Assembly (NCBI GenBank): GCA_016281555.1 | Contig: JAEEIV010000047.1 | Span: 1 to 45,004 of the forward strand | From: Lachnospiraceae bacterium | GTDB lineage: Bacteria > Bacillota > Clostridia > Lachnospirales > Lachnospiraceae | Direction of reading: 5' to 3' | DNA length: 45,004 bases | Shown here: piece by piece, positions 17,259 through 24,689 of the stretch | Numbering within the stretch: position 1 is the stretch's first letter | How the letters are laid out: every line of letters begins with the position of its first letter | Program-made: the position numbers and the translations under genes | The notes under the pieces: model-generated | Databases searched by the model: none | Told to the model about the DNA's origin: nothing | Seen by the model: only the letters and a program-made list of their open reading frames with translations

Positions 17259-18125
17259 ATGGCGCAGACTTTTGAAGAATACGTTCAGAACTACAGAAAA
17301 AACAACCGCGCGTTTTTCGAGCGTCCGTGGGAGAAGCACATCGACCCGTTCCGGATCTACGGAAACCTGTATTACGTCGGAGACCGGGCCGTTTGCGGCC
17401 ATCTCATTGACACGGGCGACGGCCTCGTCATGATTGACGCGGGGTTCACGGTGACCGTGCCGATGCTCGTCGATTCCGTGTACCGGCTCGGCTTCGATCC
17501 GAAGGAGATCCGGACGATCATCATGACGCACGGACATTACGATCATATGGGCGCGGCCGAGTATTTCCGCCGGCTGTACGGATGCAAGCTCGGCATCAGC
17601 CGGACGGATGCGGAAATGATCCGGACGCGGAAGGATTTCGAACTGGCGGAGCTTTCGTGGGAGGCAACGCCGCTCTTTCACGCACCGGAAACCTTTGATT
17701 ATCTGTTCGAGGACGGCGAAGTCTACCGGCAGGGAAATACCGAGATCACTTTGATAGAAACTCCGGGGCATACGCCCGGCGTGATGACGTTCTTCTTTGA
17801 CGTGGAAGAGGATGGCGTGAAGAAACGCGCAGGACTTCTCGGCGGCGTGGGCTTAAGCGCCACACGGGACTATTTCCTGGCACATTTCGACCTACCCGGG
17901 GACACGCCTGAGAGGATGATCCGGAAAGCGGAAGAGTTGAAGAAGGAGCACGTGGACATCCACCTCGGCAATCACCCGGCGGACAATGACATCATTGAGA
18001 AGCGGGAGAGACAGCTGAAAGAGGGCGGCAATCCCTTTGTGGACGAGACGGAGTGGGAGCGGTTCCTTTCGAACCTGCAGGAAAAAGTGAAGGCCTCCAT
18101 GAAACTGGACGGCCGTTCGTTCTGA
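17259..18125 (+). CDS. Metallo-beta-lactamase superfamily hydrolase with a B3-like zinc site
   Basis: A 288-residue MBL-fold protein without signal peptide. The metal motif THGHYDH gives H91, H93, D95 and H96; H171 (ETPGHTPG) and H239 (LGNHP) complete it. The Asp that bridges the metals in most MBL proteins is absent after LLGG, so the ligand set matches subclass B3 lactamases and their relatives. B3 enzymes are normally secreted, so a cytoplasmic hydrolase of another small molecule is more likely than antibiotic resistance. Substrate unknown. It has its own AAGGAG site and no obvious partner; it may be read through from the tRNA promoter. A hairpin follows 41 bases after the stop. Confidence 0.85.
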   Translation: MAQTFEEYVQNYRKNNRAFFERPWEKHIDPFRIYGNLYYVGDRAVCGHLIDTGDGLVMIDAGFTVTVPMLVDSVYRLGFDPKEIRTIIMTHGHYDHMGAAEYFRRLYGCKLGISRTDAEMIRTRKDFELAELSWEATPLFHAPETFDYLFEDGEVYRQGNTEITLIETPGHTPGVMTFFFDVEEDGVKKRAGLLGGVGLSATRDYFLAHFDLPGDTPERMIRKAEELKKEHVDIHLGNHPADNDIIEKRERQLKEGGNPFVDETEWERFLSNLQEKVKASMKLDGRSF

Positions 18126-18165
18126 ATCAGAGAGAGTAAAACAATCTCATCGCTTTACAGCATAG

Positions 18166-18195
18166 GGAAGGGCCCGGCATTTGCCGGGCCCTTCC
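18166..18195 (+). terminator. Perfect GC-rich hairpin between convergent genes, possible terminator
   Basis: A perfect 13-bp stem (18166-18178 with 18183-18195) closes a four-base loop. It lies between the stops of the convergent hydrolase (18125) and solute-binding protein (18237) genes. Neither side has a run of T residues, so it does not fit the classical intrinsic terminator fully. It may act as a weak bidirectional terminator or as a 3'-end block to exonucleases. Confidence 0.6.
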
Positions 18196-18236
18196 GGGAT
18201 TCTCTAACCCCGTGAGCATTAGCTCAGTCTGGAAAA

Positions 18237-19640
18237 TTATTTCGCAAGGCTGTACTCGTACTCATAGATCGAGGTGTCGATATCCTTGTCAGCCTTCGCC
18301 TTCGCCCAAGCTGCGTTGTAACGATCTTCCAGATCCTTCGCAACTTCGTCGAACGTGGCTTCCGGCTTGCCCTGCCACTTGTCATGCATCCAGTCGTCGA
18401 ACGTGGTCGCAATGATGTCGCCTTCCAGATAGTTCTTGCAAACCGAATCCGGAACAAGCGCAACGTTACGATAGTTCGCTACGTCGCCGAACAGAGCCCA
18501 CTGCGGTCCCATGTCTGCAGAAACTTTCGCCTTCTGAGAGATTTCCGGCTTGTAGGAGATCAGGCCGCCCATCTCATAGATTCTCTGAAGCAGATCATCG
18601 CTGTTGATGAAGCAAAGCGCCTTCACGATCGCAGCCTTCTTCGCATCGGAAGCAGCGTCCCAAGCGACCTTGTCGATGGTGGTGCCGCAACGATCAAGGT
18701 ACGTGCCCTTGTAGTTCGGGTTGTCACCGAAGGTCGGCGGATCGATAACAGTCCAATGCACGCCGTTTTCGGCTGCCGGGAACTGCTCGGTGTACACTGC
18801 GTAGTCATAGGACGGAGCGCCGAAGAAACCGACACGGCCCTTCGCGAATTCCGCACGGATCGGGTCGATCGCAAGGTCGTCCGCGCCGAGCATGATGCCC
18901 TCTTTGTACATCTTCTTGATGTACTCGCAGGGCTCTTTCCACTGCTGGAAGTCATAGGAACCGGTGTTCGGATCCCAGTAGTTCTTACCGGTGGAGTTGC
19001 AGCACGCCTGGAAGGTCAGACGGGTCCAGCAGGCGCCCCATGTGCACCAGCCGAAGCCGAACTCGTCGCGGCCGGCAGCAACCGCGTTCTCGCGGATGGT
19101 CTTCGCCGCATTGTACATGTCTTCCCAGGTCTTGATGTCTTCGACTTTGAGGTTGTTCTTCTCAAGCAGGTCGGTGTTCACCGCGAACTTCAACGGAACA
19201 ACTTCAAGCGGAAGGTTGCAAAGGATGCCGTCCTGAATGTTGACGCCAGGAGCGATGTATTTCTCATAGCTCTTGATCATCGCATCAAGTTCCGGATAAT
19301 CCTTCTGGATCGAGTACAGGTCAAGTACCCAACCCTGCTGGATCCACTGCTGGTTTCCGGATCCTTTGTCGTAGAGGTCGTAATGCGTGCCCGCATCCAT
19401 AGCTGCCTGAAGGGACGTGGTGTAGTTGTTGATGTCGCCAAGGAAATTGATCTTGACGCCAGCTTCTTTACCGGCACCTTCATTGAATTCGTTGATCGCC
19501 TTCTCAAGGGTGATACGATAAGCACCGACGTTGCAGTAGTAGTCTACTTCAGAAATCTCGGTGGTCTTCTTCTCACCCTGGCAGGCTGCGAGTCCGATCA
19601 CCATAGCGAGGACAAGCAGGGCCATAAACAACTTCTTCAT
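18237..19640 (-). CDS. Extracellular solute-binding lipoprotein of a carbohydrate-type ABC transporter
   Basis: A 467-residue family 1 solute-binding protein. The signal peptide ends in a lipobox GLAAC with the lipidated Cys at residue 20, anchoring it outside the membrane. The mature part has the usual two-lobe pattern: INEFNEGAGKEAGVKINFLG, LEKNNLKVEDIKTWEDMYNAAKTI, FAKGRVGFFGAPSYDYA, and a C-terminal helical region. It would deliver substrate to the two permeases encoded on the opposite strand at 21590-23419. The start at 19640 has AGGAGG eight bases upstream. The gene has its own strong promoter with inverted repeats, as expected for a highly expressed, regulated binding protein. The substrate cannot be read from sequence. 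Confidence 0.92.
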   Translation of the reverse strand: MKKLFMALLVLAMVIGLAACQGEKKTTEISEVDYYCNVGAYRITLEKAINEFNEGAGKEAGVKINFLGDINNYTTSLQAAMDAGTHYDLYDKGSGNQQWIQQGWVLDLYSIQKDYPELDAMIKSYEKYIAPGVNIQDGILCNLPLEVVPLKFAVNTDLLEKNNLKVEDIKTWEDMYNAAKTIRENAVAAGRDEFGFGWCTWGACWTRLTFQACCNSTGKNYWDPNTGSYDFQQWKEPCEYIKKMYKEGIMLGADDLAIDPIRAEFAKGRVGFFGAPSYDYAVYTEQFPAAENGVHWTVIDPPTFGDNPNYKGTYLDRCGTTIDKVAWDAASDAKKAAIVKALCFINSDDLLQRIYEMGGLISYKPEISQKAKVSADMGPQWALFGDVANYRNVALVPDSVCKNYLEGDIIATTFDDWMHDKWQGKPEATFDEVAKDLEDRYNAAWAKAKADKDIDTSIYEYEYSLAK

Positions 19641-19664
19641 AAGTTTTCCTCCTCTTTTTGATTT

Positions 19665-19682
19665 GCGCAACATAAGTTGCAC
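19665..19682 (-). promoter_or_regulatory. Candidate operator just downstream of the solute-binding protein promoter
   Basis: GCGCAAC-ATAA-GTTGCAC is an inverted repeat with seven-base arms and one mismatch. It lies about 8-25 bases downstream of the predicted transcription start near 19690, a position where a bound repressor would block elongation. No cognate regulator is adjacent. Confidence 0.45.
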
Positions 19683-19696
19683 CTTTAACTGACGTC

Positions 19697-19725
19697 ATTG
19701 TACTGCTTTTCCGTCAATATGTCAA
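19697..19725 (-). promoter_or_regulatory. Promoter for the solute-binding protein
   Basis: On the minus strand a perfect -35 TTGACA (19720-19725) is followed after 17 bases by TACAAT (19697-19702). The start should lie near 19690 with a leader of about 50 bases. Confidence 0.88.
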
Positions 19726-19739
19726 GCATTTTGACATAT
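19717..19739. promoter_or_regulatory. Perfect inverted repeat overlapping the -35 of the solute-binding protein promoter
   Basis: ATATGTCAA and TTGACATAT form perfect nine-base arms around a five-base centre. The left arm contains the whole -35 hexamer. A dimeric regulator bound here would compete with RNA polymerase. The symmetry does not match the catabolite-repression cre consensus. Confidence 0.6.
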
Positions 19740-19787
19740 AAAGTGAACGGGGGGCGGACGCTTTTTGTTAATAATGTACAAAGGCGG

Positions 19788-21317
19788 TCAGGACCGCGGG
19801 AAAAGCGAGGTGTTGATGTCTTCGAGCGTTTCCCTGACGAGCAGGTCTCCGCCTTCGTGACCGACCTGTCCCGAGGCAATGAACGCGCTGTAATGACCGC
19901 CTTTTTCGGCCTTTTCCGTCGGAAGATAGCATTCTGCTCCCGCAGCGAGCTGAATGAGAAACGTCTGCTCCGCATTCGACCGCGCTCTGATCTGATTGCC
20001 GTAATCAAGAAACAGTTCGAAAGGATTCGTCGCGATCGCGACGCTCCCCAGACGGAGCAAGTGAACTTCCGTGTTCAATACGTCGCAGTATTCCTGCATC
20101 TTAAAGCGGGTGAGAATGCCGAGATCGACCTGAAGGCGCGCGGCGTCGTTGTAATCCACGTCCCCTTCCTTCCTTTCAATATAGGTGCGGATCCGTTCCT
20201 CGGCCTTTCTTACGTCTTCCCGCGTCGCCCTCCGGATGGGCAGTTTGACGGTCTTCACATGATGGATGAACGGGACGTCTTCCTGCAGATTGTCGAGACC
20301 TTCCTCATAAGTATCGATGATCTCCCGCGCGACACGCTTCCCGGCTTTTTTCATGCCGGAGAGATCGAACATGGACGGATCGGCTTTCCGTCGGACCGGG
20401 TTCACCCGTTCGATGTTCGGATCGAAAACGTCGCTTTCAGGCTCGACCCAGCGCACGATGTCGACCGGGCACTGGTCGCCGGCGGCGGAGCAGAGCGGAA
20501 GCAGGAAAACGTCCTGTCCGAAGTGCTCGCGGACGAGTTTCTTCGCTTCTCCCCAGTAGTCCGGCGAAACGAAGAGACGGTGCTGGACGCATTGGGCCGG
20601 ACAGGCAATGTTCGCGACGACGCCCGTCAGCTTTCTTTCCTTATCGAACACGTAAAGCAGTTCGACGCCGGTGTCGCTCCCGCCTTCGACCTCGGTGAAG
20701 ACCGCCGTGTTCGTTTCTCCCCACATGGCGGCGGAGCCGTCGTTGTAGCGCGCCCTCCGGCACATGCCGACGGCGGCGCGGGCGAAGGCGTTCGAGAAGG
20801 AGCCGCCTTCTTCCCGGGCATTCCATGCGGTCACGACAGCGTCGCTGATCTTTTCCGTAAGAAATGCGGAGACTTCTTCGGGAGTCGCGATCTCCGGGTT
20901 GGAAGTGACGTTTTGTTTCTCAACATACTGCTTCCCGGCCGGAAGCAGCGATATCAGGAGATTTTTGGAGCCGATGCTGTTCGGCGCGCTGCCGGCCGCC
21001 GAGGTGCCCTGTTCGGCATAGGCGGGGCCCGTGTGCGTGTGCGTCGCGGAGATGATGACCTTCATCGGATCGAGACCGGTGCCTTCCGCTTTTCTTTTGA
21101 TGGCTTCCCGGATCCGCTTTCCGAGCCGGACGGAAACGTTGACGAGTTCGCAGGCCGCGAAAACGACGTGATCGCCGTCCGCCTCGATCGCCAGGGCAGT
21201 GCAGGTGAGCGGCTTTTCCACGTATTCGGAGATCCGTTCCGCAAACTGTCCGGCCAGCGAGACCTTTTTTTCGGGTGTGATGCTTTCTTCGGCCCAGCCG
21301 ATTTTCATGAAACTCAT
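19788..21317 (-). CDS. Neutral/alkaline ceramidase-like hydrolase, paralogue 1
   Basis: A 509-residue protein related to the N-terminal domain of neutral/alkaline non-lysosomal ceramidases, which hydrolyse N-acyl bonds with a zinc ion. The start KIGWAEESITP and the zinc motif ATHTHTGP (H93, H95) fit that family. The segment corresponding to the ceramidase GD/N-x-S-P nucleophile reads AAGDQCPVD, with Cys283 where Ser is expected. The region with the next zinc His reads NIACPAQCVQH. There is no signal peptide, unlike secreted ceramidases, and the C-terminal lipid-binding domain is missing, so it is probably a cytoplasmic enzyme for an imported amide. It is paralogous to the protein at 26717-28264. 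The ATG at 21317 has AAGGAGG upstream; a second ATG four codons later is less well placed. Confidence 0.8.
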   Translation of the reverse strand: MSFMKIGWAEESITPEKKVSLAGQFAERISEYVEKPLTCTALAIEADGDHVVFAACELVNVSVRLGKRIREAIKRKAEGTGLDPMKVIISATHTHTGPAYAEQGTSAAGSAPNSIGSKNLLISLLPAGKQYVEKQNVTSNPEIATPEEVSAFLTEKISDAVVTAWNAREEGGSFSNAFARAAVGMCRRARYNDGSAAMWGETNTAVFTEVEGGSDTGVELLYVFDKERKLTGVVANIACPAQCVQHRLFVSPDYWGEAKKLVREHFGQDVFLLPLCSAAGDQCPVDIVRWVEPESDVFDPNIERVNPVRRKADPSMFDLSGMKKAGKRVAREIIDTYEEGLDNLQEDVPFIHHVKTVKLPIRRATREDVRKAEERIRTYIERKEGDVDYNDAARLQVDLGILTRFKMQEYCDVLNTEVHLLRLGSVAIATNPFELFLDYGNQIRARSNAEQTFLIQLAAGAECYLPTEKAEKGGHYSAFIASGQVGHEGGDLLVRETLEDINTSLFPRS

Positions 21318-21392
21318 GGGGTTCCTCCTTGAAGCGTCAGAGTTTTTGCGGCGGAGTTTTCGTCAGGCAGGGAAAACGAGCCGCCACCAGCA

Positions 21393-21421
21393 AGTATACC
21401 GCGCTTTTCACGGACGGTCAA
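21393..21421 (-). promoter_or_regulatory. Promoter for ceramidase-like paralogue 1
   Basis: Minus-strand TTGACC (21416-21421) and TATACT (21393-21398) are separated by exactly 17 bases. The promoter is back to back with that of the permease operon across the 272-base intergenic region. Confidence 0.82.
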
Positions 21422-21504
21422 TTTATTTCGAAAAGTCAACAAATTGTACGAAAAGGAATGTGAGAAACTTGTGAAACTTACACAAAAAAGTTACGGCGAA
21501 ATCA

Positions 21505-21533
21505 TTGACAAACAAAGGCTGGAATGCTAAAAT
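21505..21533 (+). promoter_or_regulatory. Promoter for the ABC permease operon
   Basis: Perfect -35 TTGACA (21505-21510), 17-base spacer, and TAAAAT (21528-21533) preceded by TGC as an extended -10. The start would be near 21540. The leader before the ATG at 21590 contains a loose ACTAAT/ATTAGT inverted repeat (21541-21577), and GGAGGGA gives the ribosome site. The remaining part of this intergenic region (21422-21504) is AT-rich, with two copies of CGAAAAG and a tandem GAAACTT, but nothing I can name. Confidence 0.88.
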
Positions 21534-21589
21534 TGTCATAACTAATGGATGCAGGGGTAGCGTTGTATCTGTATTAGTCTGGAGGGAGT

Positions 21590-22498
21590 ATGAAAAAGAA
21601 ACGAAAACTGAACACCGTCAGAACGATTCAAAGTTATCTGATGATTCTCGGCAGTGTCACGGGACTGGTGGTCTTCGTCGTTATTCCTCTGGTATGGATC
21701 GTCCGGTTCTGCCTTTTCTCATATAAAGGGTGGGGCTCGATCAAACTGGTCGGTTTTGAAAACTTCATCAGGGTTTTCGAACGGTCGCCGAAATACTGGA
21801 AAGCGGTGCTGAACACCTTCATATTCGCATTCGGGAAACTGATCGTAGAGATCCCGCTTGCGCTGGTCCTGGCATTCATCCTGGCCAGCCGGCTGAAAGG
21901 ACGGAGTTTCTTCAGAGCCGTCTACTTCATGCCGTCCATGGTCTCCGTGGCCATCATCGGCGTCATTTTCCGTTATTTCTTCACCCATCAGGGCGGCGTC
22001 ATCAATGAGTTCATCAAACTCTTCGGCGGCGAGCCGGTGATGTGGTTCTCGAACGGCACGACGGCCATGATCGTTATCATGATCGCGTCGATCTGGCAGA
22101 ACTTCGGCATTAACATGCTGTTCTTCATGACAGGTCTGCAAAGCATCTCACCTGACTTGTACGAAGCGGCCTCCATCGACGGCGCTTCGAATACGAGACA
22201 GTTCTTCACGATCACGATACCGCTTCTCGGACCCGTGCTGCAGATGGTGTTGATGAACGCCATCCTGGGCTCTCTTAAGGTGACAGACCTCGTCCTGACG
22301 CTGACGAACGGCCGGCCTGCCGGAGAGACCGAGGTGATGATGACGTACATTTATAAGACGTTCTTCGGAGCGGAAGGCATGGCGGCGCAGGACTACGGTT
22401 ACGGCTCCGCACTGACGGTCGTGACGGCGCTCATTCTCGGCGTGGTGACGATCATCTATCTCCGCACGACGAAGAAGTCCGGCGAAGTCTATTCATAA
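21590..22498 (+). CDS. Carbohydrate ABC transporter permease (MalF/UgpA type)
   Basis: A 302-residue inner-membrane permease with about six transmembrane helices, the first at roughly residues 16-42. The EAA loop that docks on the ATPase reads EAASIDGASNTRQFFTITIPLLGP. The second permease and the ATPase follow in the same operon and the solute-binding protein is divergently encoded nearby, completing an importer of the CUT1 type. That class usually carries oligosaccharides, glycerol phosphates or similar solutes. It starts at ATG behind GGAGGGA. The next permease begins 12 bases after its stop. Confidence 0.94.
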   Translation: MKKKRKLNTVRTIQSYLMILGSVTGLVVFVVIPLVWIVRFCLFSYKGWGSIKLVGFENFIRVFERSPKYWKAVLNTFIFAFGKLIVEIPLALVLAFILASRLKGRSFFRAVYFMPSMVSVAIIGVIFRYFFTHQGGVINEFIKLFGGEPVMWFSNGTTAMIVIMIASIWQNFGINMLFFMTGLQSISPDLYEAASIDGASNTRQFFTITIPLLGPVLQMVLMNAILGSLKVTDLVLTLTNGRPAGETEVMMTYIYKTFFGAEGMAAQDYGYGSALTVVTALILGVVTIIYLRTTKKSGEVYS

Positions 22499-22510
22499 GG
22501 AGGTGCAGTC

Positions 22511-23419
22511 ATGAGAATGAGAATGAGTATTCCTGCAAAAATCGTGCTGTACACGTTCCTTGTGATCGTCGTGATCATCACGTTCATCCCGCTGTTCTAC
22601 ACGTTGACGGCATCCTTTAAGACAAACATGGAAATCGCGGGCGGCGGCGTGAATCCGTTCCCGGCGACCTTTGCGAAACTGTTCACGGGCGACGCCACGA
22701 TCGCGGACCTGTTTGACAACTACATTCAGGTGTTCAGCGGAAACGGCGGCTGGGTCGGCACGAAGGGCAACTTCTTCGGCTACACCCTGAACTCGACGTT
22801 CGTTTCCCTGCTGACCGTGTTCTTCGTGGTCCTGTTCACTTCGATGTCCGCCTACGTTTTCCAGCGCGGTCATTTCCCGGGGCAGAAGTTCCTGTACTGG
22901 CTGTTCCTTGCGACGATGTTCATCGGCGCGGGTTCCATCACGATCTTCCCCGTGCTTCGGATCACCACGAAGGTCGGCATCAATAACCTGTTCGGTCTGG
23001 CGATCGTGCAGTTCGGTACGGCGGGCGCCTCGAACCTGTTCCTGACGATGGGTTACATTAAGACGATCAGCACCGAACTGGACCAGGCGGCCAGAATCGA
23101 CGGCTGCTCCTTCTTCAGTACGTGGTGGCGGATCATTCTGCCGCTGTCGAAGCCGATCCTCGGTACGATTGCTCTGATCACGTTCCGCGGTTCCTGGAAC
23201 AACTACCTGCTTCCGAGCCTGATGCTCGCGAAGAGCCAGACCGCGACGACGCTCGTCGTGGCCGTCGTCAAACTGCAGTCGATGGGCGGCGCCGGCGCGA
23301 GCCAGTACAACCTCATGATGGCAGGCACGATGCTGGCGGTCATGCCGATGTTGATCCTGTTCATCGCGATGAACAGAACGTTCGTGGAAGGCATTACGGC
23401 AGGCGCGGTCAAGGGTTGA
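22511..23419 (+). CDS. Carbohydrate ABC transporter permease (MalG/UgpE type)
   Basis: A 302-residue partner permease with six predicted membrane helices, the first at about residues 10-32. The MalG-type EAA loop reads DQAARIDGCSFFSTWWRIILPLSKP and the C-terminus ends VEGITAGAVKG, as usual in this subfamily. It pairs with the MalF-type permease just upstream. GGAGG lies at the end of the upstream gene, seven bases before the ATG. The gap to the ATPase gene, 127 bases, is the longest inside the operon and contains a hairpin. Confidence 0.94.
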   Translation: MRMRMSIPAKIVLYTFLVIVVIITFIPLFYTLTASFKTNMEIAGGGVNPFPATFAKLFTGDATIADLFDNYIQVFSGNGGWVGTKGNFFGYTLNSTFVSLLTVFFVVLFTSMSAYVFQRGHFPGQKFLYWLFLATMFIGAGSITIFPVLRITTKVGINNLFGLAIVQFGTAGASNLFLTMGYIKTISTELDQAARIDGCSFFSTWWRIILPLSKPILGTIALITFRGSWNNYLLPSLMLAKSQTATTLVVAVVKLQSMGGAGASQYNLMMAGTMLAVMPMLILFIAMNRTFVEGITAGAVKG

Positions 23420-23456
23420 GTTAAGAAGCATCCGACAAAACGGAGTAAATATGCGG

Positions 23457-23510
23457 GAAACAGGGGTTTTTGTATGGAATGCAGAAGTGTTCTGACAGAA
23501 ACCCCGTTTC
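23457..23510 (+). other. Intercistronic hairpin between permease and ATPase genes
   Basis: GAAACAGGGGTTT (23457-23469) can pair with AAACCCCGTTTC (23499-23510) with a single bulged A, enclosing 29 bases. There is no T-run, so it is not a standard terminator. It may stabilise the upstream permease message or lower expression of the distal genes. A very GC-rich quasi-palindrome follows at about 23515-23533. Confidence 0.5.
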
Positions 23511-23546
23511 TTATGGACCGGGCCCGGCCCGGCATGGAGGTTGTCA

Positions 23547-24689
23547 TTGGCTGAAATCAGACTGGAAGCGTTAAAAAAAGATTTCGACGAGGTGCATGCG
23601 CTCCGGAGCCTCGATCTCGTCATCCGGGATCACGAGTTCATGGTTCTGCTCGGGCCGTCCGGCTGCGGGAAGACCACGCTGCTCAGGCTCATTGCCGGGA
23701 TCGAAAAACCGACGGACGGCCGCGTTTGTTTCGACGGCGAGGACATGAACGGCATCGAGCCGATGCACCGGAACGTCGCGATGGTGTTCCAGAATTTCGG
23801 ACTCTATCCGCACCTAAACGTGTTCAAGAACATTGCGTTTCCTCTGCAAAGTCTGAAATGGAAGCCGGATGCGATCGAAGCGAAGGTCAAGGAAACTGCG
23901 GAGCGTCTCGACATCACTCACATCCTGAACCGGAAACCGCGGCAGCTTTCCGGCGGACAGAAACAGAGAACGGCGCTCGCGAGGGCAATGGTCCGCGATC
24001 CCGCCGTCTTCCTGTTCGACGAGCCGCTTTCGAATCTTGATCCGAAAATGCGCGTCGAGATCCGCGATCTCATTGCGGAACTGCACCGTTCGCTGAAAAC
24101 GACGTTCGTGTACGTGACGCACGATCAGGGCGAGGCCATGCAGCTGGCCGACCGGATCGTCGTGATGGAAGAGGGGATGATCCGTCAGATCGGAACTCCG
24201 GCCGAGATCTATAACGAGCCGAATTCCGTTTACGTCGCCGGTTTCGTCGGGAATCCGCAGATGAACTTTTATGCAGCGCGGATGTCGGACCGTGACGGCG
24301 AATGCGTCGTGAAATTCATGGGAACGGAATTCACCGTTCCGAAGTCGCTCATTCCGGAAGAACAATACCGGAATGAGAGCGGAAAGAAGATCATTGCCGC
24401 CGTCCGGCCGGAGGATTTCCGGCTGATCCCGGACACCGAAGAAGCTGCGAAGTATCATTTTGAAGCCGCAGTCCGGAAAATCGTGACGATGGGCGCCGGA
24501 CTGTATACGGAACTGGAAGCCGGCGGCGTCGTGTTTACGGCGGTGTTCCAGAATCATACGGAGATCGCGGAAGGAAGCACAGTTACGGTGCACCTCGATC
24601 CGTCGAGGATCCACCTGTTCGATTCGGAATCCAAACTGTCCGTGCGAACGCTCGCCCGTCCGGAGGTGACCAGCGATGGGACTCTTTAA
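23547..24689 (+). CDS. Sugar-type ABC transporter ATP-binding protein (MsmK/UgpC type)
   Basis: A 380-residue ATPase. Walker A is GPSGCGKTT, the Q-loop lies in MVFQNFGLYPHLNV, the signature is LSGGQKQR, Walker B is VFLFDEPLSNLD, and the switch His is in VTHDQGEAM. A C-terminal TOBE-like regulatory region follows from about residue 240. It would energise the two permeases. The start is TTG at 23547, because GGAGG (23536-23540) ends six bases before it, whereas the upstream TTG at 23541 touches it directly. The last 14 bases overlap the YesL-like gene. Confidence 0.93.
   Translation: MAEIRLEALKKDFDEVHALRSLDLVIRDHEFMVLLGPSGCGKTTLLRLIAGIEKPTDGRVCFDGEDMNGIEPMHRNVAMVFQNFGLYPHLNVFKNIAFPLQSLKWKPDAIEAKVKETAERLDITHILNRKPRQLSGGQKQRTALARAMVRDPAVFLFDEPLSNLDPKMRVEIRDLIAELHRSLKTTFVYVTHDQGEAMQLADRIVVMEEGMIRQIGTPAEIYNEPNSVYVAGFVGNPQMNFYAARMSDRDGECVVKFMGTEFTVPKSLIPEEQYRNESGKKIIAAVRPEDFRLIPDTEEAAKYHFEAAVRKIVTMGAGLYTELEAGGVVFTAVFQNHTEIAEGSTVTVHLDPSRIHLFDSESKLSVRTLARPEVTSDGTL

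Noticed and set aside
17259-18125. Antibiotic-resistance B3 metallo-beta-lactamase
   Set aside because: The ligand pattern is B3-like, but there is no signal peptide and no mobile context, and the fold is used by many other hydrolases.
18384-19661. Plus-strand open frame opposite the solute-binding protein
   Set aside because: Antisense shadow; the minus-strand lipoprotein has signal peptide, lipobox, promoter and terminator-like context.
19788-19801. GCGGT/ACCGC hairpin overlapping the stop of ceramidase-like paralogue 1 as a terminator
   Set aside because: The stem is five pairs with only CTTTG after it on the minus strand, too weak to call.
19698-21332. Open frame of more than 500 codons opposite the ceramidase-like paralogue 1
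   Set aside because: It is an antisense shadow of a GC-rich gene. The minus-strand product has family motifs and a consensus promoter and ribosome site, the plus-strand frame has none, and a similar shadow lies opposite paralogue 2 (26675-28174).
21541-21577. ACTAAT/ATTAGT inverted repeat in the permease leader as a riboswitch or operator
   Set aside because: Only six-base arms with a 25-base interval and no conserved riboswitch core; it could easily be chance.
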